Assembly (NCBI GenBank): GCA_028279885.1 | Contig: JANQMX010000080.1 | Span: 1 to 64,000 of the forward strand | Length of the DNA stretch: 64,000 nucleotides | From: Rhodovibrionaceae bacterium | Lineage (GTDB): Bacteria > Pseudomonadota > Alphaproteobacteria > Kiloniellales > DSM-21159 | Direction of reading: 5' to 3' | Part shown: one piece after another, positions 17,665 to 28,046 of the stretch | How the letters are laid out: each line of letters begins with the position of its first letter | Numbering within the stretch: position 1 is the stretch's first letter | The notes under the pieces: generated by a model | What the model saw: only the letters and a program-made list of their open reading frames with translations | Databases searched by the model: none | What the model was told of the DNA's origin: nothing | Made by a program: the position numbers and the translations under genes

Positions 17665-20007
17665 TCAAGCGTTGTCCAGCATCTGCGCGGCTGCGACTGC
17701 CGCCTGGCCGAGGGCGATACCGCCATCGTTTGCGGGAAAGAGGGATGGGCGCAGCACTGTCAGGCCGGCTGCCTCGAGTCGCTCGGAAACGGCTGAGAGC
17801 AACAGCTGGTTCTGGAACACCCCGCCGGACAGCACGATGGTATCCGTCTTCTGTTCTTCCGCCAGACGACGGGCAAGCTGCGCGACGGCCAAAGCGACCG
17901 TGTTGTGGAAGCGCTTGGCGATGACCGGCGTCGGGACATCGCGGGACAGCTCATCGAGCAGATCGTGCCAAAGCGGGGTCCAGTCCAGCACGGCAGGACT
18001 TCCGTGGCTGACTGCGAAGCCGTAGGCCGACTGCTCGTCGGCTTCGCTTTGCGCCAAGGCTTCCAGCTCGATGGCCGCTTGCCCCTCGTAGCCGATGCTC
18101 TCCGGACGGATCGACAGCGCCGCCGCCACGGCGTCGAACAGGCGTCCGGCCGAGACGGCCGAGGGCGCATTGACGCCGCGCGCCTTCATCTGGTCGAGCA
18201 GCGCCAGCGGCTTGGCCTGTAGCAAGCGCACGACATCGAGCTGCGGGTAGCACGCGGCGACCTCCGACCAACCGATGCAGCTATCGAGGTAGGCGTAAGC
18301 GTTGCGCCAAGGCTCGCGCATGGCTTGAGCACCGCCGAGCAAGGCCATGGGCATGAAGTGGCCGAGGCGCTTGAATCTGCGATAGTCGGCGAGAAGAAAC
18401 TCGCCGCCCCAAAGCGCGCCGTCTTCGCCGTAGCCCATGCCGTCGAGCACGATCCCGAGCGCGGGTGTCGCGTCACGCGCCACCCCGTGCTCCATCAGGC
18501 AGGCGGCGATATGCGCGTGGTGATGCTGCACCTCGGTGAGCGGCAGATCCTCGCGTTCCGCAAGGGCGGCACCCCACTGGGTCGAAAGGTAGTCGGGATG
18601 CTGGTCGACGGCGAGGCCGGCCGGCGTGAAGTCGAAGAGCTGGCGATAGAGCGACAGAGTCCTGCGGTAGTCGTCGTGCACGCTGGCGTCTTCCAGATCG
18701 CCAATGTGCTGCGAGACCACCGCGCCGTCTGCATGCCAGAGGCAGAGGGTGGTTTTGAGCTCACCGCCAAGCGCCAGCAGCGGCGGGCTGTTTTCAAAGC
18801 CCGGGGGCAGGGGATGAGGCGCTGGCGCGTAGCCGCGCGCGCGCCGCAGCACAGTCGGCCCGCCCGTATCTGACCGCACCACCGAATCATCCAAGCGATT
18901 GAGGATCTCGCGGTCGTGCATCAGCCAATAGTCCGCGATCTCTGCCAGGCGCGCGCGCGCCTCCTCATTGCCGATGCATTGCGGTTCGTCGCTGCGGTTG
19001 CCGGAGGTCAGCACGATGGGGCGGTCCAGGCTCTGCATTAACAGGTGATGCAGAGGCGTATAGGGCAGCATGAAGCCCAGGCTCGACTGGCCCGGTGCGA
19101 CAGCAGATGCAAGCGGCTGGTGCTCCGGGCCGATCTGTAGAATGACGATGGGTGCGGCAGGCGCCGTCAGCAGGTCTTGCTCGGCTTCGCTGATCGCGGC
19201 ATGCCGTGCGATCATCGAAAGGTCACGGGCCATCAATGCGAAGGCTTTGTCATAGCGCCTTTTGCGCTGCCGGAGGGCGTTGACCGCTTCTTCGTTCGTC
19301 GCGTCGCAGGCCAGGTGGACACCGCCGATGCCTTTGATCGCGACAATGGCGCCTTGCGCGATCAAGGATGCGGCCGCCTCGATTGCGTCCTGGTGGGGCG
19401 CTGGGTCGATTTCTGAGCCTTGATCGTCCTCCAGCCAGAGGCGCGGGCCGCAGTCGGCGCAGGCGTTGGGCTGGGCATGAAAACGCCGGTCTGACGGATC
19501 CTCGTACTCTGTCTCGCACGCAGGACACATCGGGAAGGCGGCCATACTGGTGTTGGCGCGGTCGTAGGGAACGGCCGCGACGATCGAGAGGCGCGGGCCG
19601 CAGTGGGTGCAGTTGGTGAAGGGATAGCGGTAGCGCCGGTTATCCGGATCCATGATCTCGGAGAGACAAGCCGGGCAGGTGGCGGCGTCGGACAGTACCC
19701 CGGTCCGGACGTGACCCGTCTCGCTACCAACAATTTCGAAGGCAGTCGGCGGAGAATCCGCGGTCAGGGGCAGGGCCTCGATCGAGTCGATGCGGGCCAA
19801 CGGCGGTTGTTCGGCGCGAAGCCGACTCACCAGTGTGTTCAGCGTTGTGGCGCTGCCCCAGGCGCGAATGAGAACGCCTTCGCCGTCGTTGAGAACCTCG
19901 CCCCTTAAGCCAAGCTCCTTGGCCAGGCGCCAAACGGTCGGCCGAAAGCCGACGCCCTGGACCAAACCGCGCACCCGAAAGGCCTGCGCCATTTCGGCGT
20001 GGGGCAT
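17665..20007 (-). CDS. hypF: Carbamoyltransferase HypF
   Basis: Acylphosphatase start RVRGLVQGVGFRPTVWRLA, Zn-finger CxxC repeats, C-terminal Kae1-like domain. Confidence 0.95.
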   Translation of the reverse strand: MPHAEMAQAFRVRGLVQGVGFRPTVWRLAKELGLRGEVLNDGEGVLIRAWGSATTLNTLVSRLRAEQPPLARIDSIEALPLTADSPPTAFEIVGSETGHVRTGVLSDAATCPACLSEIMDPDNRRYRYPFTNCTHCGPRLSIVAAVPYDRANTSMAAFPMCPACETEYEDPSDRRFHAQPNACADCGPRLWLEDDQGSEIDPAPHQDAIEAAASLIAQGAIVAIKGIGGVHLACDATNEEAVNALRQRKRRYDKAFALMARDLSMIARHAAISEAEQDLLTAPAAPIVILQIGPEHQPLASAVAPGQSSLGFMLPYTPLHHLLMQSLDRPIVLTSGNRSDEPQCIGNEEARARLAEIADYWLMHDREILNRLDDSVVRSDTGGPTVLRRARGYAPAPHPLPPGFENSPPLLALGGELKTTLCLWHADGAVVSQHIGDLEDASVHDDYRRTLSLYRQLFDFTPAGLAVDQHPDYLSTQWGAALAEREDLPLTEVQHHHAHIAACLMEHGVARDATPALGIVLDGMGYGEDGALWGGEFLLADYRRFKRLGHFMPMALLGGAQAMREPWRNAYAYLDSCIGWSEVAACYPQLDVVRLLQAKPLALLDQMKARGVNAPSAVSAGRLFDAVAAALSIRPESIGYEGQAAIELEALAQSEADEQSAYGFAVSHGSPAVLDWTPLWHDLLDELSRDVPTPVIAKRFHNTVALAVAQLARRLAEEQKTDTIVLSGGVFQNQLLLSAVSERLEAAGLTVLRPSLFPANDGGIALGQAAVAAAQMLDNA

Positions 20008-20009
20008 GG

Positions 20010-21074
20010 TCAACAGATTCTCGGCAGCGGCTCGCCGGCCAGCCAGTCGACCATCCGGCTGCCGCCAAGCCGGGTTTGCATGCGCACGAAGCCGGCTTCG
20101 TCGTCCGTCACTGCACCGATGACCGCCGCATCCCGCCCCAAGGGGTGCGCGCGCATGGCGGCAAGGGCGGTCTCCGCGTGCTCCTGCGGGCAAATAGCGA
20201 CCAGCTTTCCTTCATTGGCCACATAGAGCGGGTCGAGCCCGAGCAGCTCGCAGGCGCCGGCGACCTCTGCCTTGATCGGAATCGCCTCTTCGAAGAGCTG
20301 CATGCCGACCGCCGATTGCCCGGCGATCTCGTTGACGGTGGTGGCGAGACCGCCACGGGTCGGGTCCCGCAGGCAGTGAAGATCGGGCACCGCCGCGACC
20401 AGGTCGGCCACCAGGCCATGGAGGGCAACACTGTCGGAGGCGATTGCCGTGTCGAACTCCAGGTTTTCGCGTTTCGAGAGAACGGCAATACCGTGATCGC
20501 CGATGCTGCCATTGATCAGAATGGCATCGCCCGGCCGGGCGCGGTCGCCGGAGACCTCGACACCCGCCGGCACCACGCCGATGCCGGTGGTAGTGACAAA
20601 GACGCCGTCGCCCTTGCCGCGCTCGACCACCTTGGTGTCGCCAGTCGCCACTGGCACGCCGGCGTCGCGAGCGGCATCTGCCATGCTGGCGACGATGCGG
20701 TCGAGATCGGCGAGGGGGAAACCCTCTTCCAGAATGAAGCCAGCCGAAAGGGTGAGCGGCTTGGCGCCGCCCATGGCCACGTCGTTGATCGTGCCGTGCA
20801 CCGCGAGTGAGCCGATGTCGCCTCCAGGGAAGAAGAGGGGGGAGATCACATAGCCGTCGGTGCTCATGACCAGTCGGCCCGGCGGAACGTCAAAGGTTGC
20901 CTGATCGTTGCCCTGCCGCAAAAGGTCATTGTCGAAGTGACGAACGAAGAGCTCTTCTATCAGATGCGCCATGGCCCGTCCGCCGCTGCCGTGGCTCATC
21001 TCGACTTTGTCCTTGTGCAGGTCCAGTCGACCGGAAAAGCGCCGCGAGACCGGCTTCCGCGGCATCATGTTCAT
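20010..21074 (-). CDS. hypE: Hydrogenase maturation factor HypE
   Basis: MSHGSGGRAMAHLIEELF..., C-terminal PRIC. Confidence 0.95.
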   Translation of the reverse strand: MNMMPRKPVSRRFSGRLDLHKDKVEMSHGSGGRAMAHLIEELFVRHFDNDLLRQGNDQATFDVPPGRLVMSTDGYVISPLFFPGGDIGSLAVHGTINDVAMGGAKPLTLSAGFILEEGFPLADLDRIVASMADAARDAGVPVATGDTKVVERGKGDGVFVTTTGIGVVPAGVEVSGDRARPGDAILINGSIGDHGIAVLSKRENLEFDTAIASDSVALHGLVADLVAAVPDLHCLRDPTRGGLATTVNEIAGQSAVGMQLFEEAIPIKAEVAGACELLGLDPLYVANEGKLVAICPQEHAETALAAMRAHPLGRDAAVIGAVTDDEAGFVRMQTRLGGSRMVDWLAGEPLPRIC

Positions 21075-22213
21075 GCCGCCACGCCCTCAGTGGGTTCGGC
21101 AGAGCGCCGATAGGTCCAATAGGCCGCACAGGCCCCTTCCGACGACACCATACAGGCGCCCATGGGGCTTTCGGGCGTGCAGGCCTTGCCGAAGAGCTTG
21201 CAGTCGGTCGGCGTCTTGACGCCGCGAAGAATGGCGGGGCACTCGCAGCTCTTGACGTCGGCGACCTGCCGCTTGGCCAGGGCGAAACGGTGCTCGGCAT
21301 CGAAGGCTGCGAAGCTCTCTCTGATCTTGAGCGCGCTATCCGGGATCGCACCGAGGCCGCGCCACTCGAAGTCGGAGCGCAGCTCGAAGACCTCGGCGAC
21401 CAGGCGCTGCGCCTTGCGGTTCCCGTCTTCGGTCACCACGCGAAGGTACTGGTTCTCCACCTGGTGACGGCCTTCGTTCAACTGACGGACCACCATCAGT
21501 GTCGCCTGTAAAACGTCCAGCGGCTCGAAGCCGGTGATCACGATGGGCCGCCGATAGGTCTCGGCAACGAAGGCGTAGGGACGCGTTCCGATAATCGTGC
21601 TGACGTGGGATGGCCCGAGGAACCCGTCGATTGCCATGCCGCCTGTCTCCTGATCGTCCGGCGAGTCCAGGATCTGTTGCATGGCGGCCGGAGTCAGGAC
21701 GTGGTTGCAGTAGACCGAGAAATTCCTGAGGCCCTCGGCCTGCGCCTGCTTGATCGCGACAGCGGTGGGCGGCGTCGTGGTCTCGAAGCCGATGGCAAAG
21801 AAGACCACCTCGCGACCCGGATTGTCGCGCGCGATCCTCAGCGTATCCTGAGTCGAATAGACCATGCGGATGTCGGCGCCGTCGGCCTTCGCCTTCAAGA
21901 GGCTGCGGCGCTTGCGTGCCGGAACGCGCATCATGTCGCCGTAGGTGGCGAGAATGACGCCGTGTTTCTCGGCCAGTTCCATGGCGCTATCGATACGGCC
22001 GATGGGCAGGACGCAAACGGGGCAGCCTGGTCCATGTACGAAGCGGAGGTTGGCGGGCACCAAGTCCTGTACGCCGTAACGGAAGATGGCGTGCGTATGG
22101 CCGCCGCAGAACTCCATGATGCTGTATTGCCGGCTCTTGTCCGCTTCCCGTGCAATGGCTTCGGCAAGGGATTGCGCGAGATCCCGGCGGCGAAAATCGT
22201 CAACATACTTCAT
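21071..22213 (-). CDS. hypD: Hydrogenase maturation factor HypD
   Basis: IMEFCGGHTHAIFRYG, GPGCPVCV, CKLFGKACTPESPMGACMVSSEGACAAYW. Confidence 0.95.
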   Translation of the reverse strand: MKYVDDFRRRDLAQSLAEAIAREADKSRQYSIMEFCGGHTHAIFRYGVQDLVPANLRFVHGPGCPVCVLPIGRIDSAMELAEKHGVILATYGDMMRVPARKRRSLLKAKADGADIRMVYSTQDTLRIARDNPGREVVFFAIGFETTTPPTAVAIKQAQAEGLRNFSVYCNHVLTPAAMQQILDSPDDQETGGMAIDGFLGPSHVSTIIGTRPYAFVAETYRRPIVITGFEPLDVLQATLMVVRQLNEGRHQVENQYLRVVTEDGNRKAQRLVAEVFELRSDFEWRGLGAIPDSALKIRESFAAFDAEHRFALAKRQVADVKSCECPAILRGVKTPTDCKLFGKACTPESPMGACMVSSEGACAAYWTYRRSAEPTEGVAA

Positions 22214-22458
22214 GCCGACACCTCCCTTTGCTCCTCCACCAAAAGACCGGCCTCCTCCATTAGCCGCAGTGTGCGGTCGGCCTCCTCCGGGCTGAGCCTG
22301 TGAAGGGCGTAGCCGACATGCACGAGAACGAAGTCGCCGACGGAGACCTCGTCCAGCAGAGTCGTCGAGACGGTCTTCTTTATTCCGGCCAGGGAGACGA
22401 TCGCTTTGTCGCTCTCCCTATCTGTTGAGACCACCTCGGCCGGAATCGCCAGGCACAT
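22210..22458 (-). CDS. hypC: HypC/HybG/HupF family chaperone
   Basis: MCLAIPAEV start and VLVHVGYALHRLS. Confidence 0.95.
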   Translation of the reverse strand: MCLAIPAEVVSTDRESDKAIVSLAGIKKTVSTTLLDEVSVGDFVLVHVGYALHRLSPEEADRTLRLMEEAGLLVEEQREVSA

Positions 22459-22469
22459 GGCTTGCGCTC

Positions 22470-23360
22470 CTACTCGGCGGCGAGGGTGGCAGCGCCGGTC
22501 ATGGCCAAAGCATGAGCAGCCGCGATCCAGCGGGTCCAGGCCTCCATGCCCTCGCCGGTCTTGGCGGAAAGCTGCAGCGCTTTGATGCCGGGGTTGATTC
22601 GGCGCGCATAGTCGATGCAGCGCGCCACGTCGAAATCCACATGCGGCAGCAGATCGGTCTTGGAGATCAGCATCAGGTCGGCCGCATGGAACATGTCCGG
22701 GTACTTGAGCGGCTTGTCCTCACCTTCGGTCACCGAAAGGATAACCACCTTGTGCGCTTCGCCGAGATCGAAGCCGGCTGGGCAAACCAGGTTGCCGACA
22801 TTCTCGATGAAGACGAGGCTGGCTGGCTGCGGGGCCAGGCTGTCGAGGGCGTGACCGACCATATGGCCGTCCAGGTGGCAGCCCTTGCCGGTGTTTATCT
22901 GGATGGCCGGAACACCGGTCCGGCGGATTCGGTCGGCATCGGTCTCGGTCTGCTGGTCGCCTTCGATCACCGAGATCGGTGTGTTTGCCTTCAACCGCTC
23001 GATCGTTTCGATCAGCAGCGTCGTCTTGCCGGAGCCGGGGCTGGAGACGAGGTTGAGAGCGAGAATGCCACGGTCGTTGAAGAAACGGCGGTTGGCGGCA
23101 GCGTAGGCGTCATTCTTGGCCAGAATCTTCTGCTCGATTGCCACCATGCGGCTCTGGCTCAAGCCCGGCACGTGGGCTCCGGCCGGCCCCTTGCCGTAGT
23201 GATGGCTGTGGTCGTGGTGATGTTCATGATCGTGCTCGTGCTTGTGTTCATGATCGTGAGCATGCCCGTGGTGCTGATGGCCTTCATCGCCGTGATCGTG
23301 GTGGTGCGCGTGACCCGCCACCATGACCTCGTCGCTACCGCATCCGCAAACCTTGCACAT
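22470..23360 (-). CDS. hypB: Hydrogenase nickel incorporation GTPase HypB with His-rich N-terminus
   Basis: MCKVCGCG, His/Asp/Glu-rich stretch, [28 protein letters not shown]. Confidence 0.95.
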   Translation of the reverse strand: MCKVCGCGSDEVMVAGHAHHHDHGDEGHQHHGHAHDHEHKHEHDHEHHHDHSHHYGKGPAGAHVPGLSQSRMVAIEQKILAKNDAYAAANRRFFNDRGILALNLVSSPGSGKTTLLIETIERLKANTPISVIEGDQQTETDADRIRRTGVPAIQINTGKGCHLDGHMVGHALDSLAPQPASLVFIENVGNLVCPAGFDLGEAHKVVILSVTEGEDKPLKYPDMFHAADLMLISKTDLLPHVDFDVARCIDYARRINPGIKALQLSAKTGEGMEAWTRWIAAAHALAMTGAATLAAE

Positions 23361-23701
23361 CAGACCACCTCCAGTTCCTTGATTCGCAACTCTTCTCCGC
23401 CGAGAATCTCCAGCCGATAGCCGCCGCAGAGCGGACAGGCGTCGAAGCGATGCTGTATCGGCACCAACTTGGCGCAGGACGCGCACCAAGCCTCGCCTCT
23501 TGTTTCGATGATCACAAGCTTGGCCCGGTCGGCAAGGGTGCCGCTGGTCACGGCGTCGAAGCTGAAACGCAGAGCTTCAAGCTCGACGCCGGCGAGCGGA
23601 CCGATCTCCAGCCAAACCGTCTTGACCGCGGCAAAGTCCTGCTCGACGGCCTGTTCCTCCAGGACCTGCAATATGTTCTCGCAGAGTGCCATCTCATGCA
23701 T
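23360..23701 (-). CDS. hypA: HypA/HybF nickel metallochaperone
   Basis: [15 protein letters not shown]...CPLCGG. Confidence 0.93.
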   Translation of the reverse strand: MHEMALCENILQVLEEQAVEQDFAAVKTVWLEIGPLAGVELEALRFSFDAVTSGTLADRAKLVIIETRGEAWCASCAKLVPIQHRFDACPLCGGYRLEILGGEELRIKELEVV

Positions 23702-23920
23702 CGCTGGGCCCTCGCTACCGTTGGCCGGTTCGGCAGAGGCGTCTCGAAGATCAGGGTCTCCTGTTCTTCAGCGCATTTTCCATCGCTCCTGCCGAGCGGC
23801 ATAGGCTATCGACAGCCATACCCTGTAGATGAAAGGGTTAATCGCACACCGCCACCATGCGATAGGTCAAATCCCACCGTCTGGAACGGTTGTTCTCCGT
23901 ATTCCGCCCGTGACGCGCCG

Positions 23921-24772
23921 CTATGCGGCTTGAACCGCCGCGCCGACGGCTTCGGCATACTGTCCGGGCGTCACGCCATAGCTGCGCTTGAAATGGCGGT
24001 TGAGGGCGCTTTGGTCATAGAAACCGACCGTGGCTGCTGCGTTAGCAGGCGCCGTGCCTGCTTCGAGCAAGTTTCGGGCGCGTCTTACCCGTACCTGCGT
24101 CAGATAGGCATGCGGCGAAAGTCCGGTCTCTTTTTTGAAGCAGCGGATGAGGTGGAAGGGGCTCATCTCGGTGATCTGCGCCAGGTCGTTCAGGGAGATG
24201 CAGGCTTCATGGTTGTCCTGAAGATATTGCAAGACGGTGGTCACCGCCGTCTTCTCGCTACCCGTCTGCAGCAGCGCAGGGGCTGGATCCCCATAGGTCA
24301 GGAAGAGCTTCGCCAAGGCGATCAGCAGCTCCGACTCCTTGTCCAAGAGCGAGCCACTGCGCTCGGCGGTGGCGTGGAGGGCAACGAAGCGCTCGCAAAG
24401 CCCCTTGTCTTGGAGCTTGTTGGTCAGAAAACACGGCAATGCCTCGGGCTGAAGCTCAAGATCAGCGGCAAGCTGCTTCAGGGCCGAGCCGGAAAGGTAA
24501 AAAGCGCGGTACAGCCAGCGCCTTCGAGGGCCCACGCTCCCCGAATGAGGCTCCCCCGGATTGAAGACCAGCAGCGTCCCAGGGTCGGCCTGGTCGCAGA
24601 CCCCACGACTGCGAAACTCCGAACCGCCGGCCTCGGTCATGGCGATGACCAGCTCGTCATGGACGTGTGGTGCGAAGCTATGGGTGGTGAAGTCCGCGCG
24701 CATCATCAACAGGCCACCGATATCCGGGTCGGCCCAGAGATGACTGCGATTGCGCGGGTCGCTTCTCGCCAT
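23921..24772 (-). CDS. AraC family transcriptional regulator
   Basis: Cupin-like N-terminus; SLNDLAQITEMSPFHLIRCFKKETGLSPHAYLTQVRVRRARNLL. Confidence 0.9.
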   Translation of the reverse strand: MARSDPRNRSHLWADPDIGGLLMMRADFTTHSFAPHVHDELVIAMTEAGGSEFRSRGVCDQADPGTLLVFNPGEPHSGSVGPRRRWLYRAFYLSGSALKQLAADLELQPEALPCFLTNKLQDKGLCERFVALHATAERSGSLLDKESELLIALAKLFLTYGDPAPALLQTGSEKTAVTTVLQYLQDNHEACISLNDLAQITEMSPFHLIRCFKKETGLSPHAYLTQVRVRRARNLLEAGTAPANAAATVGFYDQSALNRHFKRSYGVTPGQYAEAVGAAVQAA

Positions 24773-24845
24773 CGGTTGCTGCCTTTGCCTTGACGGAGCC
24801 GCTACCCGGGCAGCATAGCCGATAGCGGCGTCCTTGGCACGCAGG

Positions 24846-25649
24846 TCACTGCGAGAGAAAGCCGCCGTCCACGTTCAGATTATGGCCGACCACGAAGGAG
24901 GAGGCATCCGAGGCGAGCCAAAGCACCGCAGCGGCGACTTCTTCCGGCTCACCCATGCGCCTGAGCGGCAGACCGGCAGCCACGGCTTTCATATCCGCGA
25001 TGTTGGATGCCAACATCATCGGCGTCGTCACCCGCCCCGGGGAGACCGCGTTGATGCGGATGCCCTGCTCGGCGTACTCCATGGCCGCCGACTTGGTCAG
25101 CGAGATGACGGCGGCCTTCGAGGCGCAATAGAGCGCGAAGCCTGGATTCGAATTGCGGACGCCGCTGACCGAGGCGTTGTTGATGATCACGCCGCCGTGG
25201 GGAAGCATGGCGTGAATCTGCGCCTGCATGGCCAGGAAGACCGAACGCACGTTGGTGTTGAAGACCCAGTCGTAGGTGGTGGCGGGCTGCTCGGCCAATA
25301 GTGCCCGCCGCTCCTGATAGCCGGCGTTGTTGAAGGCGATATCCAAGCGGCCGAAGCGGGCGAGCACCGCCGGGACCACGGCGCCCAATTCCGTCGGGCT
25401 GCTGATGTCGGCGCGATGGAAGAAGGCTTCGCGGCCAGCACTCTCGATCTCCGCAACGACTGCGGCACCGCGCTCCCTATCACGGCCGACCAGTGCCACC
25501 TTCGCGCCTCTCTCTGCGAAGGCCATCGCCGTCGCCCGTCCGATCCCCGAGGTGGCGCCGGTGACCAGCACCACCTTGCCTTCGAAACCGGCTCCATTAT
25601 CGGTCGAACCTGGGTTGGGGCGGCTGTTCGAGGCATCGGTGGGTTTCAT
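24846..25649 (-). CDS. SDR family oxidoreductase
   Basis: VTGATSGIGRATA, NNAG, YCASKAA. Confidence 0.92.
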   Translation of the reverse strand: MKPTDASNSRPNPGSTDNGAGFEGKVVLVTGATSGIGRATAMAFAERGAKVALVGRDRERGAAVVAEIESAGREAFFHRADISSPTELGAVVPAVLARFGRLDIAFNNAGYQERRALLAEQPATTYDWVFNTNVRSVFLAMQAQIHAMLPHGGVIINNASVSGVRNSNPGFALYCASKAAVISLTKSAAMEYAEQGIRINAVSPGRVTTPMMLASNIADMKAVAAGLPLRRMGEPEEVAAAVLWLASDASSFVVGHNLNVDGGFLSQ

Positions 25650-26374
25650 CGCGTGGCGTCGTCCAACAGCTCGATACGGACCCGGCGATTGTGGCGCCCC
25701 TTGTTGTCGACCTTGCGGATGCGCAAGGGACGTGACTGGCCGGTCGAGGTCAAATGCGTTCCGCCGCAGGCCTGCCGGTCGAGCCCGTCGATCTCGATCA
25801 CGCGCACCGTTCCGTCTGCCTGCGGCGGCGGCGTCACCGCCTTACTGCGCAGGAGGCCGGGCTCGTTCTGCGCCTCGTGGTAGGGCACATAGATGACACG
25901 CACCGGAAGGTCCTGCGCGATGGCGTCGTTGATGGCGGGCTCAAGCGCCTTGATCTTCTGGTTGTCGGCGTCGGGCAGGTCGAAGTCCATGCGCGCGCTG
26001 CCGTCGTCCGACATCTGCACACCCGTTACCAGCGCTCCGTCGAAGGCCTCGAAGACCAACGCGTTGACGATGTGGAGATCGGTGTGGAGTTGTTGCATCA
26101 GGAAGCGGAAGTCGCGGTCTACCTCGCAGCGGACGGTCCCCGACACGTCGATCGGCTCCGCCAGAAGATGCCAGGTGCGGCCGCCTTTCTCCTCGAACCC
26201 GGTCAGTCCGATCTTGCCGCCCGACCATTCCAAAGTGCCCTGATCGGGCAGTTGTCCGCCACCGCCGGGATAAAAAGCGGATCGGCTCAAGCAAACCGCC
26301 CCAGGTCGGCTATCCAGCACCTCGGCCTCGAACTCGAAGAGCTCGGGCTCATCGTGACAAAGATATCGGGCCAC
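25646..26374 (-). CDS. Alanyl-tRNA editing protein (AlaX-like)
   Basis: SAFYPGGGGQLPDQGTL, HTDLHIVNALV, QACGGTHLTSTGQ; probable GTG start at 26374. Confidence 0.8.
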   Translation of the reverse strand: MARYLCHDEPELFEFEAEVLDSRPGAVCLSRSAFYPGGGGQLPDQGTLEWSGGKIGLTGFEEKGGRTWHLLAEPIDVSGTVRCEVDRDFRFLMQQLHTDLHIVNALVFEAFDGALVTGVQMSDDGSARMDFDLPDADNQKIKALEPAINDAIAQDLPVRVIYVPYHEAQNEPGLLRSKAVTPPPQADGTVRVIEIDGLDRQACGGTHLTSTGQSRPLRIRKVDNKGRHNRRVRIELLDDATR

Positions 26375-26594
26375 CTCGTCGCCTCTCCTCTGAATGCGAT
26401 TCAGGCCGGGCCCTGCTATGCGATGTCTGCGGTCCGGCCACCAAGAAACGGCGGCTGCACCCATTGCAGTGCAGCCGTCCCTCCCATTCTTCAAAATAGA
26501 AAAGCAGCCTGCTACGGCTTGTATTGGCGAAAATTGCGGCCGATCCGAATCTTGCGTCTTCGGCGAGCGGATTGGGAATGAATCTCATTGTGTT

Positions 26595-26702
26595 ATGTGT
26601 GTTACCTGGACGAGCTGGAGTCTTCTCGTGTCCATCTATCTGGTTGGAACGGCCGGCGCTTTCTGGTTCTTTCAACGCTTCGAGATCATTCTGGAGGGCT
26701 GA
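26595..26702 (+). CDS. Candidate small single-TM protein upstream of hupE
   Basis: MCVTWTSWSLLVSIYLVGTAGAFWFFQRFEIILEG*, ending 3 bp before hupE; GTG at 26628 with ctggag upstream is an alternative start. Confidence 0.35.
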   Translation: MCVTWTSWSLLVSIYLVGTAGAFWFFQRFEIILEG

Positions 26703-26705
26703 CGG

Positions 26706-27311
26706 ATGAATTGGGCGCGGGCATGTCTCGCTTTGGCGTCGCTGCTGCTGGTGATGGCGCCGACGGTTGCTTTGGCGCACCGGACCGAGGGCGTGGGTGG
26801 CGGCCTGGTCAGCGGCTTCATGCATCCCATCCTCGGCCCCGATCATCTGGTTGCGATGGTGGCCGTCGGCCTTTGGGGCGCACAGCTCGGTCGCCCTCTG
26901 TTGATCGTGCTGCCCTTGACCTTCCCGTTGGTCATGGCTTTTGGCGGCCTGCTTGGCGTTCTCCAGGTTCCGCTTCCGGGAGCCGAGCTTGGCATCTCCG
27001 TTTCAGCGCTGGTCCTTGGACTGGTGGTCGCCTTTGCCTTTCGCGCCCCGGTTTGGCTTGCCGTCACCCTGATTGGCGTCTTCGCCATCTTCCATGGCTA
27101 TGCCCACGGCCAAGAGCTGCCTCGTGCGGTCTCGCCTATCGCTTACGGCATCGGCTTTGTCGTTGGCACAGGTATGTTGCATCTGGCCGGCATCGCCATC
27201 GGCCAACTCAACCAGTGGAAGGAAACGGGGCCGCTCATCGTGCGGGGTTGCGGTGTCCTGATCGCAGCCGGAGGTGTCTATTTCGTCTCTACGGCAGTCG
27301 GCGTCGCCTGA
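26706..27311 (+). CDS. hupE: HupE/UreJ family protein (probable Ni/Co permease)
   Basis: AHRTEGVGGGLVSGFMHPILGPDHLVAMVAVGLWGAQLG; metal-ligand motif HPxxGxDH intact. Confidence 0.9.
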   Translation: MNWARACLALASLLLVMAPTVALAHRTEGVGGGLVSGFMHPILGPDHLVAMVAVGLWGAQLGRPLLIVLPLTFPLVMAFGGLLGVLQVPLPGAELGISVSALVLGLVVAFAFRAPVWLAVTLIGVFAIFHGYAHGQELPRAVSPIAYGIGFVVGTGMLHLAGIAIGQLNQWKETGPLIVRGCGVLIAAGGVYFVSTAVGVA

Positions 27312-27328
27312 GAGGCTGGACGGCAAGG

Positions 27329-27940
27329 ATGCGGCCAGCCATAGGGCTCTTCACGGTACTGATTGCGCTGATGCTGCCGCAGCCGGCAGCGGCGCATCTC
27401 GTGGGAGAAGAGTTCGGAGACTTTTACGCTGGCGTGCTGCATCTCACCCTCGCGATCGAGCAGGTGGTGGCCCTTCTCGTCCTTGGGCTCGTTGCCGCGA
27501 TGCAGCCGCGCGAGACCGCACGTTGGATGCTCCTGGCCCTGCCGCTGGGGTTGATCGCCGGCATCTGTACAACGTTGGTCGTTGCCCCGCCGGCAAGCAT
27601 GGACCCTGCCGTAGCGGCCTCTCTTTTCATCCCGGGCATCATCGGTGTGGCGGCCTTTCGCCTGCGGATTTTTGGTGTGGTTCTATTGGCGCTGGCGGTC
27701 GGCGGCGTGCTCGGCTTCGCCAACGGATTATCCGCAGATGAGGTGCCGGTCGACTGGCTGCTCTATGCCAGCGGCGTCATCGTCGCCGGCACATCCATTG
27801 GCACTTGGCTGATATCGCTGGCCACGGTCGTAAACGGCTTGCGTAGCTGGACGCCATTGGCAGAGCGCGTGCTCTGTAGCTGGTTTGCAGCTGCCGGCGC
27901 CATCTTCTTTGCCTTTTCTGTGACTGCTCCGGTCCTTTGA
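27329..27940 (+). CDS. HupE-like membrane protein, diverged paralogue
   Basis: MRPAIGLFTVLIALMLPQPAAAHLVGEEFGDFYAGVLHLTLAIEQVVALLVLGLVAAM; frame lies within ORF 26588..27940. Confidence 0.65.
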   Translation: MRPAIGLFTVLIALMLPQPAAAHLVGEEFGDFYAGVLHLTLAIEQVVALLVLGLVAAMQPRETARWMLLALPLGLIAGICTTLVVAPPASMDPAVAASLFIPGIIGVAAFRLRIFGVVLLALAVGGVLGFANGLSADEVPVDWLLYASGVIVAGTSIGTWLISLATVVNGLRSWTPLAERVLCSWFAAAGAIFFAFSVTAPVL

Positions 27941-28046
27941 GAGTCTGTCGGGTCGTCAGCCGGCTCGACTGGGCCGGCGAGACGTCGGGGCAGGTATGGA
28001 TGATGTCCAGACAGACCGGCGCAAAGGTCCGCGATTGATCGGACCA

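Noticed and set aside
23216-23330. Short tandem repeat-like run (cgtggt/catgatcgtg) considered as a microsatellite
   Set aside because: It is the in-frame His-rich nickel-binding region of HypB.
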